Under the pieces are notes generated by a model, which was given only the letters and a program-made list of their open reading frames with translations, had not been told where the DNA came from and ran no database searches. Below, piece by piece: positions 1 through 7,521 of a DNA stretch of 56,621 nucleotides. Both the position numbers and the translations under genes were made by a program. This DNA is from Planctomycetia bacterium (GTDB lineage: Bacteria; Planctomycetota; MHYJ01; WSZJ01): the NCBI GenBank assembly GCA_020849035.1, contig JADLHC010000253.1:1-56621 (forward strand). The letters are read 5' to 3'. Positions within the stretch are counted from its first letter, which is position 1, and the number at the start of each line of letters is the position of its first letter.

Positions 1-185
1 AGCTTGCCGTGCGCCGCGGCCTCGTCGGACGGGACCGGCAACGGCGGCTGCCCCGGGTGCGGCTGCCGGTGCGGCGCATAGTCCGGCGACGGCGGCCGGG
101 ACGGACGCTCCTGCGCCGGCGGCGTCTCCACCGGCGCCGGGACGCCCTCGGACTTCGGCCCTCCGCTGATCGGCTCTCCGGCCAT
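1..185 (-). CDS. N-terminus of a proline-rich protein (partial, runs off window)
   Basis: An open frame starts at an ATG whose first base is 185, only 5 nt beyond the stop of the upstream oxidoreductase gene, and continues without a stop to the window edge (about 61 codons). The visible part begins MAGEPISGGPKSEGVPAPVE and is a Pro-, Gln- and charge-rich low-complexity stretch with no recognisable fold. The short spacing makes it the last visible member of the operon running from the response regulator at 4993. The position after a Gfo/Idh/MocA gene would fit a sugar-modifying enzyme such as an acyltransferase, but nothing in the visible residues shows this. Confidence 0.5.
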   Translation of the reverse strand, partial: MAGEPISGGPKSEGVPAPVETPPAQERPSRPPSPDYAPHRQPHPGQPPLPVPSDEAAAHGK

Positions 186-190
186 CGCCG

Positions 191-1237
191 CTACTTCTTC
201 CCCCCCTCGCCCGGCTTCCGCCAGGCCTCCACTGCGGCCGGCGCGCCCCCCGCCGCCATCGACCGGTCGATCGCCTCCAGGACGGCCACCACGTCCGCGC
301 CCTCCGCCCCGCCCGTCAGCGGCGGCTTGCCGTCGCGCACGCACTCGCAGAAATGCTCGACTTGCGTCCGCAGCGGCTCCCGCATCGTCACCTTCGGCGA
401 CCGGATATCGCCGTCGCGCAGCTGGTGCTGGAACTCCCCGAACGAATTCACGTCGCCCGTGATCTCCGCCCCCTTCTCGAAGATCCGCACCGGCTCGAGC
501 GCATTGATGTCGTCGAACACGATGCGCTGCCGGTCCCCGATCACCACCACCTCGCGCACCGTGTTCGAGTCGATCCACGACACCTGGATGTTCCCGATCA
601 CCCCGTTCGGGTACGTCAGCGTGATGAACGCCACGTCCTGGCGGCCCGGCTTGAGGAAGCACCCCCCGACCGCGCTCACCGTCGCCGGCTGCGCCCCGGC
701 CAGGAACGAGAAGATCTCGATGTCGTGCGGCGCCAGGTCCCACACCGCCGACACGTCCGGCCGGATCAACCCGAGGTGGTTCCGCCGCGCCGAAAGATAG
801 TAGGTCCGCCCGAACTCCGGCTTCCCCGACAGCTCCTTCACCTTCCTCACCCCGTCGTTGTACCGGAAGGTGTGCCCCACCATCAGCACCCTCCCCTTCT
901 CCTGCCCCAGCCGGTGCACCCTGACCGAGTCCTTCAGCGTCGCCGCCAGCGGCTTCTCCAGCAGCACGTGCTTCCCCGCGTTCAGCGCCTTCTCCGCCAG
1001 CGCCGCGTGCGTCGCCGCCGGGGTCGCGATCACCAGCGCGTCCACGCCGGGATTCGCGACGAGCTGGTCCGCGCTCGTGGTCGCGTTGACGAGGGGGAAG
1101 CGCTTGCGCAGGGCCTCGAGGCCCGCGCGGTTCTCGTCGCAGATCTCGACGAGGCGCGCGGCGTCGCCGAGCTCGGTGAGGACACGGACGTAGTTGCGGC
1201 CCCAGTGGCCGCAGCCGATGACGCCGAATCGGATCAT
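191..1237 (-). CDS. Gfo/Idh/MocA-family NAD(P)-dependent oxidoreductase
   Basis: A 348-residue cytosolic dehydrogenase. It opens with a Rossmann dinucleotide loop (GCGHWG, residues 8-13), followed by the EKP motif (94-96) that carries the family's catalytic lysine, and a C-terminal alpha/beta substrate domain. The segment WDLAPHDIEIF resembles the WlbA/WbpB subfamily, which oxidises UDP-sugar derivatives for surface polysaccharide, so a sugar-nucleotide substrate is likely but not proven. The ATG at 1237 overlaps the stop of the glycosyltransferase gene by 4 bp (ATGA), indicating translational coupling. A longer in-frame extension upstream lies inside the glycosyltransferase gene and is Arg/Pro-rich noise, so it was excluded. 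Confidence 0.9.
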   Translation of the reverse strand: MIRFGVIGCGHWGRNYVRVLTELGDAARLVEICDENRAGLEALRKRFPLVNATTSADQLVANPGVDALVIATPAATHAALAEKALNAGKHVLLEKPLAATLKDSVRVHRLGQEKGRVLMVGHTFRYNDGVRKVKELSGKPEFGRTYYLSARRNHLGLIRPDVSAVWDLAPHDIEIFSFLAGAQPATVSAVGGCFLKPGRQDVAFITLTYPNGVIGNIQVSWIDSNTVREVVVIGDRQRIVFDDINALEPVRIFEKGAEITGDVNSFGEFQHQLRDGDIRSPKVTMREPLRTQVEHFCECVRDGKPPLTGGAEGADVVAVLEAIDRSMAAGGAPAAVEAWRKPGEGGKK

Positions 1238-2889
1238 GGTGTCTCCGGGGAAACGAAGAGGACGTGGCCCTTGTCGGAAGCGATCTCCCGGAACCCGGGG
1301 AAGTCGCGCTGGATTTCGTCGCGGTTGCGTTCGTCGGCGAGGATGGTGATGCGCGGGTGCGCGCGGCGGAACTGCGGGAGGTCGTCGAGGTCGAGGAAGC
1401 TCCCCCTGCCGGGGGCGAGGTCGCGGCCGGAGACGAAGTCGTGGGGATTGCCGACGTAGGTGACGGGGAGGCGGAGGGACCACTCGACGAGGGCGACGCG
1501 GTCCCCGCAGTTGACGACGGCGTCGGAGGAGCGGAGGAGGGACTCATTGCGGGCGAGGATCGAGGCGGGGGCGCGGTCCTCGTCGAAGGCGCGGATGGCG
1601 AAGGCGCCGGGGAAGACGGCGAGGGCGAGGCCGGCGAGGGCGGCCTGGAACGCCGCGGGAACACGGCCGCGGGCGAGGAGGCGGGCGGCGAAGGCGAACC
1701 CGACGGCCCCCACGACGGCGGCGGCCGGAATCCACCAGGTCGCGTGCCCGCGGCGGTCCGCGAACAGGCCGATGACGGCGCCGACGGGAGCTCCCGCCGC
1801 GAGGACCCCGAGGACCCACGCGGTCGCCCGGCGCGGACCGTCGTGCGCGCAGAGGCTGCGCGCCACCAGAACGGCCATCGGGGGCATCATCGGGAGGAAG
1901 TAAGTCGGGAGCTTGGAGCTGGACGCCGTGAAAATCGCCATCGTGGTGCAGGCCCAGAGCACGCACAGGAGGACGGCCGGGTCCGCTTCCCGCCCCCGGC
2001 GGCGCACCTCGCGCCACGCCGCGACCACGCCGAACGGGAGCAGCAGCGTCCACGGCACAAACCCGCCGAACGCCCCGTACAGCGCGTAGAACCACGGCTT
2101 GCCGTGGTGGATCGACTTCGAGGTGAGGGCCTGGATGTTCTCGCGCCAGTAGAAGAACTCGAAGTATGTCGGGATCGTGGCGCAGAGATAAACGGTCCAC
2201 GGCAGCGCGAAGACGGCCCAGACGACCGGCCCGAGCAGCGGCCGGAAGCTGCGGAGCGGCGGCCGGCGCTTCGAGAGCCACCAGCACGGCACGGCGCCGA
2301 AAGCGAACAGTGCGGGTCCGACCGGCCCCTTGGACAGGAAGGCGAAGGCGAGCGCGACCCACATCCCCAGGGCGCCGGGGCGCCCGTTCCAGGCGCGCAG
2401 GAAACCTGCGTAGGCCCCGAGGATCGCGACCGACAGGAGCATGTCCGTCAGGATCACGCGCGCGAGGACGACGTAGAGCGCCGAGCTCGCCGTCACCGCC
2501 GCGGTGACCACGCCCGCGTCGGCCCCCCCCGCTTCCTTTCCCAGCACCCACGCCAGCCAGACGCCGGCGAGCGCGACGAGGGCGATGAAGAACCGCGCGC
2601 CGAACTCGTTCTTCCCGAAGATGGCCATGCCTGCGGCGGAGGACCAGAACATCATCGGCGGCTTGTCGAGGTAGGGAATGCCGGTGAGCGTGGGAACGAG
2701 CCAGTCGCCGCTCTCGAGCATCTCGCGGCCCGACAGCGCGTAGCGACCCTCGTCGGGGGCGTAGAGCGGGCGCGCGCCGAGCTGCCAGAAGAACAGGACC
2801 GCCGCCGCGGCGAGCACGAACCACGGCGCCTTCGGACCCCGGACGGGGACCGATGAGCTTTCCGCCGCGGCGCGTTCCGGGGAAGCCAT
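1234..2889 (-). CDS. ArnT-like glycosyltransferase family 39 integral membrane protein
   Basis: A 551-residue multi-pass membrane protein of the PMT/ArnT (GT39) fold. The first periplasmic loop has the acidic motif YAPDEGRYALSGREML and the following LDKPP stretch, both characteristic of lipid-linked sugar transferases. About ten hydrophobic helices follow, then a soluble C-terminal domain. It probably moves a sugar from a polyprenyl carrier onto a lipid or protein on the outer face of the membrane. Start: ATG at 2889 is preferred over the in-frame ATG at 2901 because the latter overlaps a TACAAT -10 box (2905-2900). It lies downstream of the two-component genes and is coupled to the oxidoreductase. 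Confidence 0.85.
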   Translation of the reverse strand: MASPERAAAESSSVPVRGPKAPWFVLAAAAVLFFWQLGARPLYAPDEGRYALSGREMLESGDWLVPTLTGIPYLDKPPMMFWSSAAGMAIFGKNEFGARFFIALVALAGVWLAWVLGKEAGGADAGVVTAAVTASSALYVVLARVILTDMLLSVAILGAYAGFLRAWNGRPGALGMWVALAFAFLSKGPVGPALFAFGAVPCWWLSKRRPPLRSFRPLLGPVVWAVFALPWTVYLCATIPTYFEFFYWRENIQALTSKSIHHGKPWFYALYGAFGGFVPWTLLLPFGVVAAWREVRRRGREADPAVLLCVLWACTTMAIFTASSSKLPTYFLPMMPPMAVLVARSLCAHDGPRRATAWVLGVLAAGAPVGAVIGLFADRRGHATWWIPAAAVVGAVGFAFAARLLARGRVPAAFQAALAGLALAVFPGAFAIRAFDEDRAPASILARNESLLRSSDAVVNCGDRVALVEWSLRLPVTYVGNPHDFVSGRDLAPGRGSFLDLDDLPQFRRAHPRITILADERNRDEIQRDFPGFREIASDKGHVLFVSPETP

Positions 2890-2939
2890 GGGCGGCGGCA
2901 TTGTAGCGGCGCCGCGGGGAATCGTCTGTGAAGGTGCGG

Positions 2940-4322
2940 TCACGCGCGCGGCACCTCGAGGCGGAACCGGACGCCCATCCCGTCCCGGGGATCCAGGGGC
3001 AGCAGCCGGCCCTTGTGCAGCGCCGCGATCTCGCGGGCGACGGCCAGCCCGAGTCCCGCGCCCTGCCCCGGCCGGTCCCCCGCGCTGGAGAACCGCTGCA
3101 TCACCTTCTCCCGCTCCTCCGCGGGGATGGGGCTCCCGTCGTTCTCCACGTCCAGCGCCACCAGGCCGTCCCGGGACTCCCAGCTCATTCGAAGCCTCCC
3201 GCCCTCGGGCGCATACCGCGCCGCATTGTCGAGCAGGTTCTGCACCGCCGTCCCCAGCAGCGACTCGCTCCCCATCACGTCCGGTACCCCGTCCATCCGC
3301 GTCTCCAGCCGGAGGTGCTTCACCGTCACGTAGGGCTCGATCCTCCGGAGCCCCTGTTCGATGAGCGCCTTGAGCCCAAGCGGAGCCAGGCCGACCTCGA
3401 CCTTCTCCGCGTCGGCGCGGGCAAGGAACAGGAGCTGGTCGACGATCCGCGCGAGATGCGCGGCCTCCTCGGCAATGGCGGCAAACCGGGCGACGTCGGC
3501 GTCCCCGGGACGCTCGCGCAGGAGGAGCTCGGCCTCGCCGCGGATGACGGTGAGCGGGGTCTTGAGCTGGTGGGAAGCGCTGGCGGAGAAGTTGCGGACG
3601 CGGGCGAAGGACTCCTCCAGGGCGGCGAACGTCGCGTTGAGGACAGCCGCAAGCTGGTCGAGCTCGTCGCCGGTTCCGCGCAGGGGGATCCGCTCGCCGA
3701 GGCCGGTGGACTGGATCCGCGTCGCGGCTGCGGCGATGTCGTCGATGGGCGCCGTCGCACGCCGGGCGACCACGAATCCGCCGAGCATCGCGAGCAGGAC
3801 GCACGGCACGACCGCCAGCGCGAGCTGGCCGAGGAAGTTCGCCCGGGACGCCATCGCGTCCTTCTCCGTGAGCGCGATCTGCAGGTACGCGAAGCTCCCG
3901 TCCTTGAGCTCGCACTTCGTCGTCCGGACCCTCGCGGGCAGGTCCTTCACCCGGACCCTCGACCAGACGCGCGATTCCGACTCCAGGGCGCGGCGCAGCT
4001 CCGGCGTCACGAGCAGCTCGCCCGGTGCGAGCGACGTGCTGCGAAACAGGGTGCCGCGGGTCGCATGCGCCAGATGGAACCAGACGCCGGCGCGCTCGTG
4101 GATCTTGTCGTCCTCCGCCAGCTCCTCCACGAGCGCGTCGGCGCCCGAGGCGAGGGTCAGCTCGGCCTCGTGGGTCTCCTCGTCGATGAAGCGGTCGAGC
4201 TGGCGGTCCACGTTCCGGATGAGCCGGTAGTAGAAATACCCGGCCAGCAGCGAGAGGGCCGCGAGCGTGAAGCCCGCGGCGCTGATGGCGATCTTCCAGC
4301 GGATCGTGCTCAGGCGCTTCAC
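2940..4322 (-). CDS. Membrane sensor histidine kinase
   Basis: A 460-residue classical two-component sensor. It has an N-terminal membrane helix (about 10-32), a periplasmic sensing domain of about 130 residues, a second helix (about 164-187) and a HAMP linker. The HisKA helix carries the phospho-accepting His251 (SASHQLKTP). The ATPase domain has an N box (NLLDNAARYA, 362-371), G1 (DVENDGSPIP) and G2 (GAGLGLAV, 421-428). Translation starts at GTG 4322, overlapping the response-regulator stop by 4 bp, so kinase and regulator are co-translated partners. The stimulus is unknown; linkage to glycosyltransferase and sugar dehydrogenase genes suggests an envelope signal. Confidence 0.92.
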   Translation of the reverse strand: MKRLSTIRWKIAISAAGFTLAALSLLAGYFYYRLIRNVDRQLDRFIDEETHEAELTLASGADALVEELAEDDKIHERAGVWFHLAHATRGTLFRSTSLAPGELLVTPELRRALESESRVWSRVRVKDLPARVRTTKCELKDGSFAYLQIALTEKDAMASRANFLGQLALAVVPCVLLAMLGGFVVARRATAPIDDIAAAATRIQSTGLGERIPLRGTGDELDQLAAVLNATFAALEESFARVRNFSASASHQLKTPLTVIRGEAELLLRERPGDADVARFAAIAEEAAHLARIVDQLLFLARADAEKVEVGLAPLGLKALIEQGLRRIEPYVTVKHLRLETRMDGVPDVMGSESLLGTAVQNLLDNAARYAPEGGRLRMSWESRDGLVALDVENDGSPIPAEEREKVMQRFSSAGDRPGQGAGLGLAVAREIAALHKGRLLPLDPRDGMGVRFRLEVPRA

Positions 4323-4993
4323 GGCGCCGGCATCATCCGGTAGCCCACGCCCCGGACGGTCTGGATGAGCTCCTCGGAGCCCTCGGGAGCGACCTTGTCG
4401 CGGAGGTGCTTGACGTAGACGTCGATGACGTTGGTGCCGGTGTCGAAGTGATGGTCCCAGACGTGCTCGGCGATCATGGTGCGCGTGAGGACGCGGTCGG
4501 GGTTCCGCATGAAGTACTCGAGGAGGGCGAACTCCCGGGGCGTCAGGTCGACGGCCGCGCCGCCCTTGGTGACGCGGTGCCTGGCGGGGTCCAGGGTCAG
4601 GTCGCCGATCGTGAGGACGACGGCGCCGTCGCCGCGCCCTCGGCGCAGGAGGGCGCGGACCCGGGCGAGGAGTTCCTCGAACGAGAAGGGCTTCGTGAGG
4701 TAGTCGTCCGCGCCGGCGTCGAGGCCGTTCACGCGGTCCTGGACGCGGCCGCGCGCGCTCAGGAGGAGGACGGGCGTGCGGAGGTTCTTTTCGCGGAGGG
4801 AGCGCAGGACTTCCAGCCCGTCTTTCCCCGGGAGGACGATGTCCAGGATGATGATGTCGTAGGACTCGGTGCTCGCAAGGTGCTCGGCCTCGATGCCGTC
4901 GGTAGCGATGTCGACGGTGTAGCTCTCGGACTTCAAGCCGCGGGCGACGAAGGAGGCGACCTTGGGTTCGTCTTCGACCAGGAGGATTCGCAT
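4319..4993 (-). CDS. OmpR/PhoB-family response regulator
   Basis: A 224-residue DNA-binding regulator. The receiver domain has the acidic pocket (VEDE), phospho-acceptor Asp51 (IIILDIVLPG) and Lys101 (YLTKPFSF). The C-terminal winged helix (about 125-222) has the usual PREFALLEYFMRNPDRVLT recognition region and ends in VRGVGYRM, as in OmpR/PhoB proteins. It is first in an operon with its kinase. A GAGG Shine-Dalgarno lies 7 nt before the ATG. The upstream gap of about 120 bp to the kinase gene at 5113 presumably holds the promoter, but no convincing -35/-10 pair was found. Confidence 0.93.
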   Translation of the reverse strand: MRILLVEDEPKVASFVARGLKSESYTVDIATDGIEAEHLASTESYDIIILDIVLPGKDGLEVLRSLREKNLRTPVLLLSARGRVQDRVNGLDAGADDYLTKPFSFEELLARVRALLRRGRGDGAVVLTIGDLTLDPARHRVTKGGAAVDLTPREFALLEYFMRNPDRVLTRTMIAEHVWDHHFDTGTNVIDVYVKHLRDKVAPEGSEELIQTVRGVGYRMMPAP

Positions 4994-5112
4994 GGGAAGA
5001 CCTCGCTGCGGGCGCGGTGAGGCGGGCGGAATGGTTGAGGATTCATGAGAACAATAACTCCGGGTCCATGAGCTTCCCGTGAGCGAAAGATTAGCACTTC
5101 ATGAAAGCGCCG

Positions 5113-6489
5113 CTACCTCCGATACCTCTTCAGGATCGGGAACTTCGAACCCTTCGTCGCTCCCTCCCCCGCCACGGTCGCCACCGGGCCCCGCTCCATC
5201 GCGGCGCGGAACGTCGGCGGCGCCTGCCCGGCCAGGATCGCGTCCACGTCCCGGATCAGCTGCGCAGGCTGCTGGTAGCGCGCGGCGGAGGTCTTCTCCA
5301 TCATCCGCAGGATCACCAGGTTCACGCCCAGCGGCAGCGACGGACGCCGCACCCGCGGCGCCACCAGCGGCTCCGTCGCGTGCTTCCGCATCACCGAGAC
5401 CGCGTCCATCCCCGTGAAAGGCAGCTGGCCCGTCACCATGTGGTAGAACGTCGCGCCCAGCGAGTAGATGTCGCTCCGGATGTCCACGTCCTCCGACCCC
5501 ATCGCCTGCTCCGGCGAGATGTAGTCCGGCGTCCCCACCGCGAACTCCGGGTCCGTCTCGTCCGGGTCCCCCGCCATCGCCTTCGCCAGCCCCAGGTCGC
5601 ACAGCTTCGCCACACCCGCGTCCGTCACCATGATGTTGTCCGGCTTGATGTCCCGGTGCAGCAGCCCCGCCGTCCAGGCCGCCTCCATCGCCATCGCCAC
5701 CTGCTTCACGATCGAGCACGCCTCCCGGGTCTCGAAGACCTCGCCCTTCGACAGGATCGACCCGACCGTCCTCCCCTCCACGAACTCCATCACGAAGTAG
5801 TACAGCCCGTTGTGCTCCCCGACGTCGATCCCCTGAATGATGTTCGCGTGCGACACCTTCGCCGCCGCCCGCGCCTCCCGGAAAAACCGCTCCACGAACT
5901 CCGGCCGCTGCGCGTACTTCGGCGACAGGATCTTGATCGCCACCTCGCGCTCCATCCGCACCTGAAGCGCCTTGTACACCGTCCCCATCGCCCCGCGCCC
6001 CACCGGCGACAGCACCCGGTACCCCGGGATCAGCTCGTACCCGCGCTTCTTCTGCTGCACCTTCAGCACCATCTTCGCCTGCTCGCCCGTCAGGTACCCC
6101 AGGTCCGTCATCAGCGCCGCGATCCGCCGGTGGTGCGGCCCCTCCTCGCGCTGCTGCCGCTGCGCCGCAAGGCACTCGTTCACCTTCTCGATCGTCACCA
6201 GCCCCAGGTCGATCGCCACCGCGCCGAACGACAGGTCCTGCTCGTCCGCCAGCGCGATCTCGTCCACCCCCTCCTCCACCGGCGCCGCCCCGCGCTGAGA
6301 CTGCGCGTCGATCACCTCCCGTGCCTGCGCCACCGTCATGTGACCCTTCTTGATCAGGATCGTCGCGATCTTCGGCGCGGTCTTTCCCTGCTGGCGCAGG
6401 CTGTGCTGAAGCGCGAGGCACTCGTTGAGCTGGCGGAGGCTGAGGAACCCCCGCTGGACGGCGAGGGCGCCGAAGGAGTTTTCGTGCAC
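5113..6489 (-). CDS. Ser/Thr protein kinase with N-terminal GspE/MshEN-like repeats
   Basis: A 458-residue soluble eukaryotic-type kinase. Residues 1-145 contain four copies of a helical unit (FGALAVQRGFLSLRQLNECL, ATILIKKGHMTVAQAREVI, FGAVAIDLGLVTIEKVNECL, IAALMTDLGYLTGEQAKMVL) resembling the N-terminal domain of GspE/PilB ATPases. The kinase domain follows: Gly loop GRGAMG (164-169), Lys186, catalytic loop HRDIKPDN (278-285), DLG in place of DFG (298-300), and an SPE motif in place of APE (325-327). The essential K, D, N and second D are present, so it should be active. It starts at GTG 6489, just 6 nt after a consensus TATAAT, implying a leaderless mRNA. No transmembrane segment is visible. 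Confidence 0.9.
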   Translation of the reverse strand: MHENSFGALAVQRGFLSLRQLNECLALQHSLRQQGKTAPKIATILIKKGHMTVAQAREVIDAQSQRGAAPVEEGVDEIALADEQDLSFGAVAIDLGLVTIEKVNECLAAQRQQREEGPHHRRIAALMTDLGYLTGEQAKMVLKVQQKKRGYELIPGYRVLSPVGRGAMGTVYKALQVRMEREVAIKILSPKYAQRPEFVERFFREARAAAKVSHANIIQGIDVGEHNGLYYFVMEFVEGRTVGSILSKGEVFETREACSIVKQVAMAMEAAWTAGLLHRDIKPDNIMVTDAGVAKLCDLGLAKAMAGDPDETDPEFAVGTPDYISPEQAMGSEDVDIRSDIYSLGATFYHMVTGQLPFTGMDAVSVMRKHATEPLVAPRVRRPSLPLGVNLVILRMMEKTSAARYQQPAQLIRDVDAILAGQAPPTFRAAMERGPVATVAGEGATKGSKFPILKRYRR

Positions 6490-6495
6490 CCGGAA

Positions 6496-6501
6496 ATTAT
6501 A
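6496..6501 (-). promoter_or_regulatory. -10 box of the kinase gene (leaderless)
   Basis: A perfect TATAAT on the minus strand ends 6 nt before the GTG at 6489. The transcript would start at or within a base or two of the start codon, and no Shine-Dalgarno sequence is present. The -35 region at the expected spacing is weak (TCGCCG). Confidence 0.5.
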
Positions 6502-6539
6502 GCCCGACCCCTCGGCGACGGCGAGAAACGGCCTCGGCC

Positions 6540-7400
6540 CTACCCCGCGGCGAGCTTCAGCAGGCGCTCGCGAAGCGGGTCCTCGGGAAGCTGCTTCCAG
6601 TGCTCGCCGGCCTTTGCGGGATCGCCGGTGGAGAAGAGAATCCAGCCGGCGAGGAACCTGGCGTCGGCGTCCGCGGGGTCGGAGCGGAGGCGGGACTCGA
6701 CGTCCGCCGCGATGCGGTCGCGCTCGGCGCGGTCGGGGATGAGGTCGGCGAGTCGGGCCAGGTCCCCGCTGAAATCGGGCATCGCCTCGAGGCCGCGGCG
6801 GATGGCCTTGGCCGCCGGGCGCACGTCGCCGGCGGCGAGAAGGGCCGTGCCGTACAGCATGGCGCCGGGGCCGTCGGACGGATCGGCCCAGACCGCGTCC
6901 TTGAGCGCCGTCTGTGAGTCGCGGTAGTTCCTCTCCCGCAGGAACGCCAGGCCCGCCTGGATAGCCTTCGCCCGCGCCTTCTTCGTCTCGGCCCCGGCGC
7001 GCCCCAGCCCCTTCTCGCGCAGCGCCGCCTCCTCCTGCAGGATCGTCAGGTCGTAGTCGAACCCGCGCCCCGACCGCGGGTATTCGGACACGCCCGTGAC
7101 GCTTCCGTTCGCGTCGAGGTAGACGAGGCCGAACGTGCGGTAGCTGGGCGGGTTGTAGGGGTTGTACAGCCAGACGTTTTCGGTGGTGGCGATGAAGCGG
7201 CCGCCGGGGGCGGGCCAGCGGGCGTGGATGACGGGTCCCCAGGCGCGGTGGGCGACGGGGACGATGGCGGAGCCGTAGCCGCCGACGCCGACGGTGACGG
7301 ACCAGTGCGAATCGCTGCTGGAGTGGGACCAGCTGAAGGCGAACCCGGCGTGCGCGGCCGAGGGCAGGGCGAGCGCAAGGACGACGGCGATCAGGCGCAT
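6540..7400 (-). CDS. Exported TPR-containing protein of unknown function
   Basis: A 286-residue protein with a clear Sec signal peptide (residues 1-18, ending AHA). It has a Ser/Tyr/Gly-rich beta region with NVWLYNPYNPPSYRTFG, then a helical C-terminal half (about 145-280) with TPR-like pairs such as GLAFLRERNYRDSQTALKDA and AMLYGTALLAAGDVRPAAKA. It probably acts in the periplasm as a protein-protein interaction module. It stands alone between the kinase gene and the terminator of the HEAT-repeat gene. No enzymatic motif is visible. Confidence 0.8.
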   Translation of the reverse strand: MRLIAVVLALALPSAAHAGFAFSWSHSSSDSHWSVTVGVGGYGSAIVPVAHRAWGPVIHARWPAPGGRFIATTENVWLYNPYNPPSYRTFGLVYLDANGSVTGVSEYPRSGRGFDYDLTILQEEAALREKGLGRAGAETKKARAKAIQAGLAFLRERNYRDSQTALKDAVWADPSDGPGAMLYGTALLAAGDVRPAAKAIRRGLEAMPDFSGDLARLADLIPDRAERDRIAADVESRLRSDPADADARFLAGWILFSTGDPAKAGEHWKQLPEDPLRERLLKLAAG

Positions 7401-7463
7401 GGAGGCAGGCTCCGACGGCGGACGTCCCCCCGACGCCGGGATTCTACCCTGAGGGCGCCGCCG

Positions 7464-7502
7464 GAAAAAAAGGAAAGGCCCCGGGGGCTGCCCGGGGCCT
7501 TT
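7464..7502 (-). terminator. Rho-independent terminator of the HEAT-repeat gene
   Basis: A perfect 12-bp stem (arms 7474-7485 and 7491-7502, AAAGGCCCCGGG with its complement) with a 5-nt loop. In the minus direction it is followed by CC and a run of seven T. It lies 20 bp after the stop codon at 7522. Confidence 0.9.
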
Positions 7503-7521
7503 GAATCCGCCTTCAGGACGA

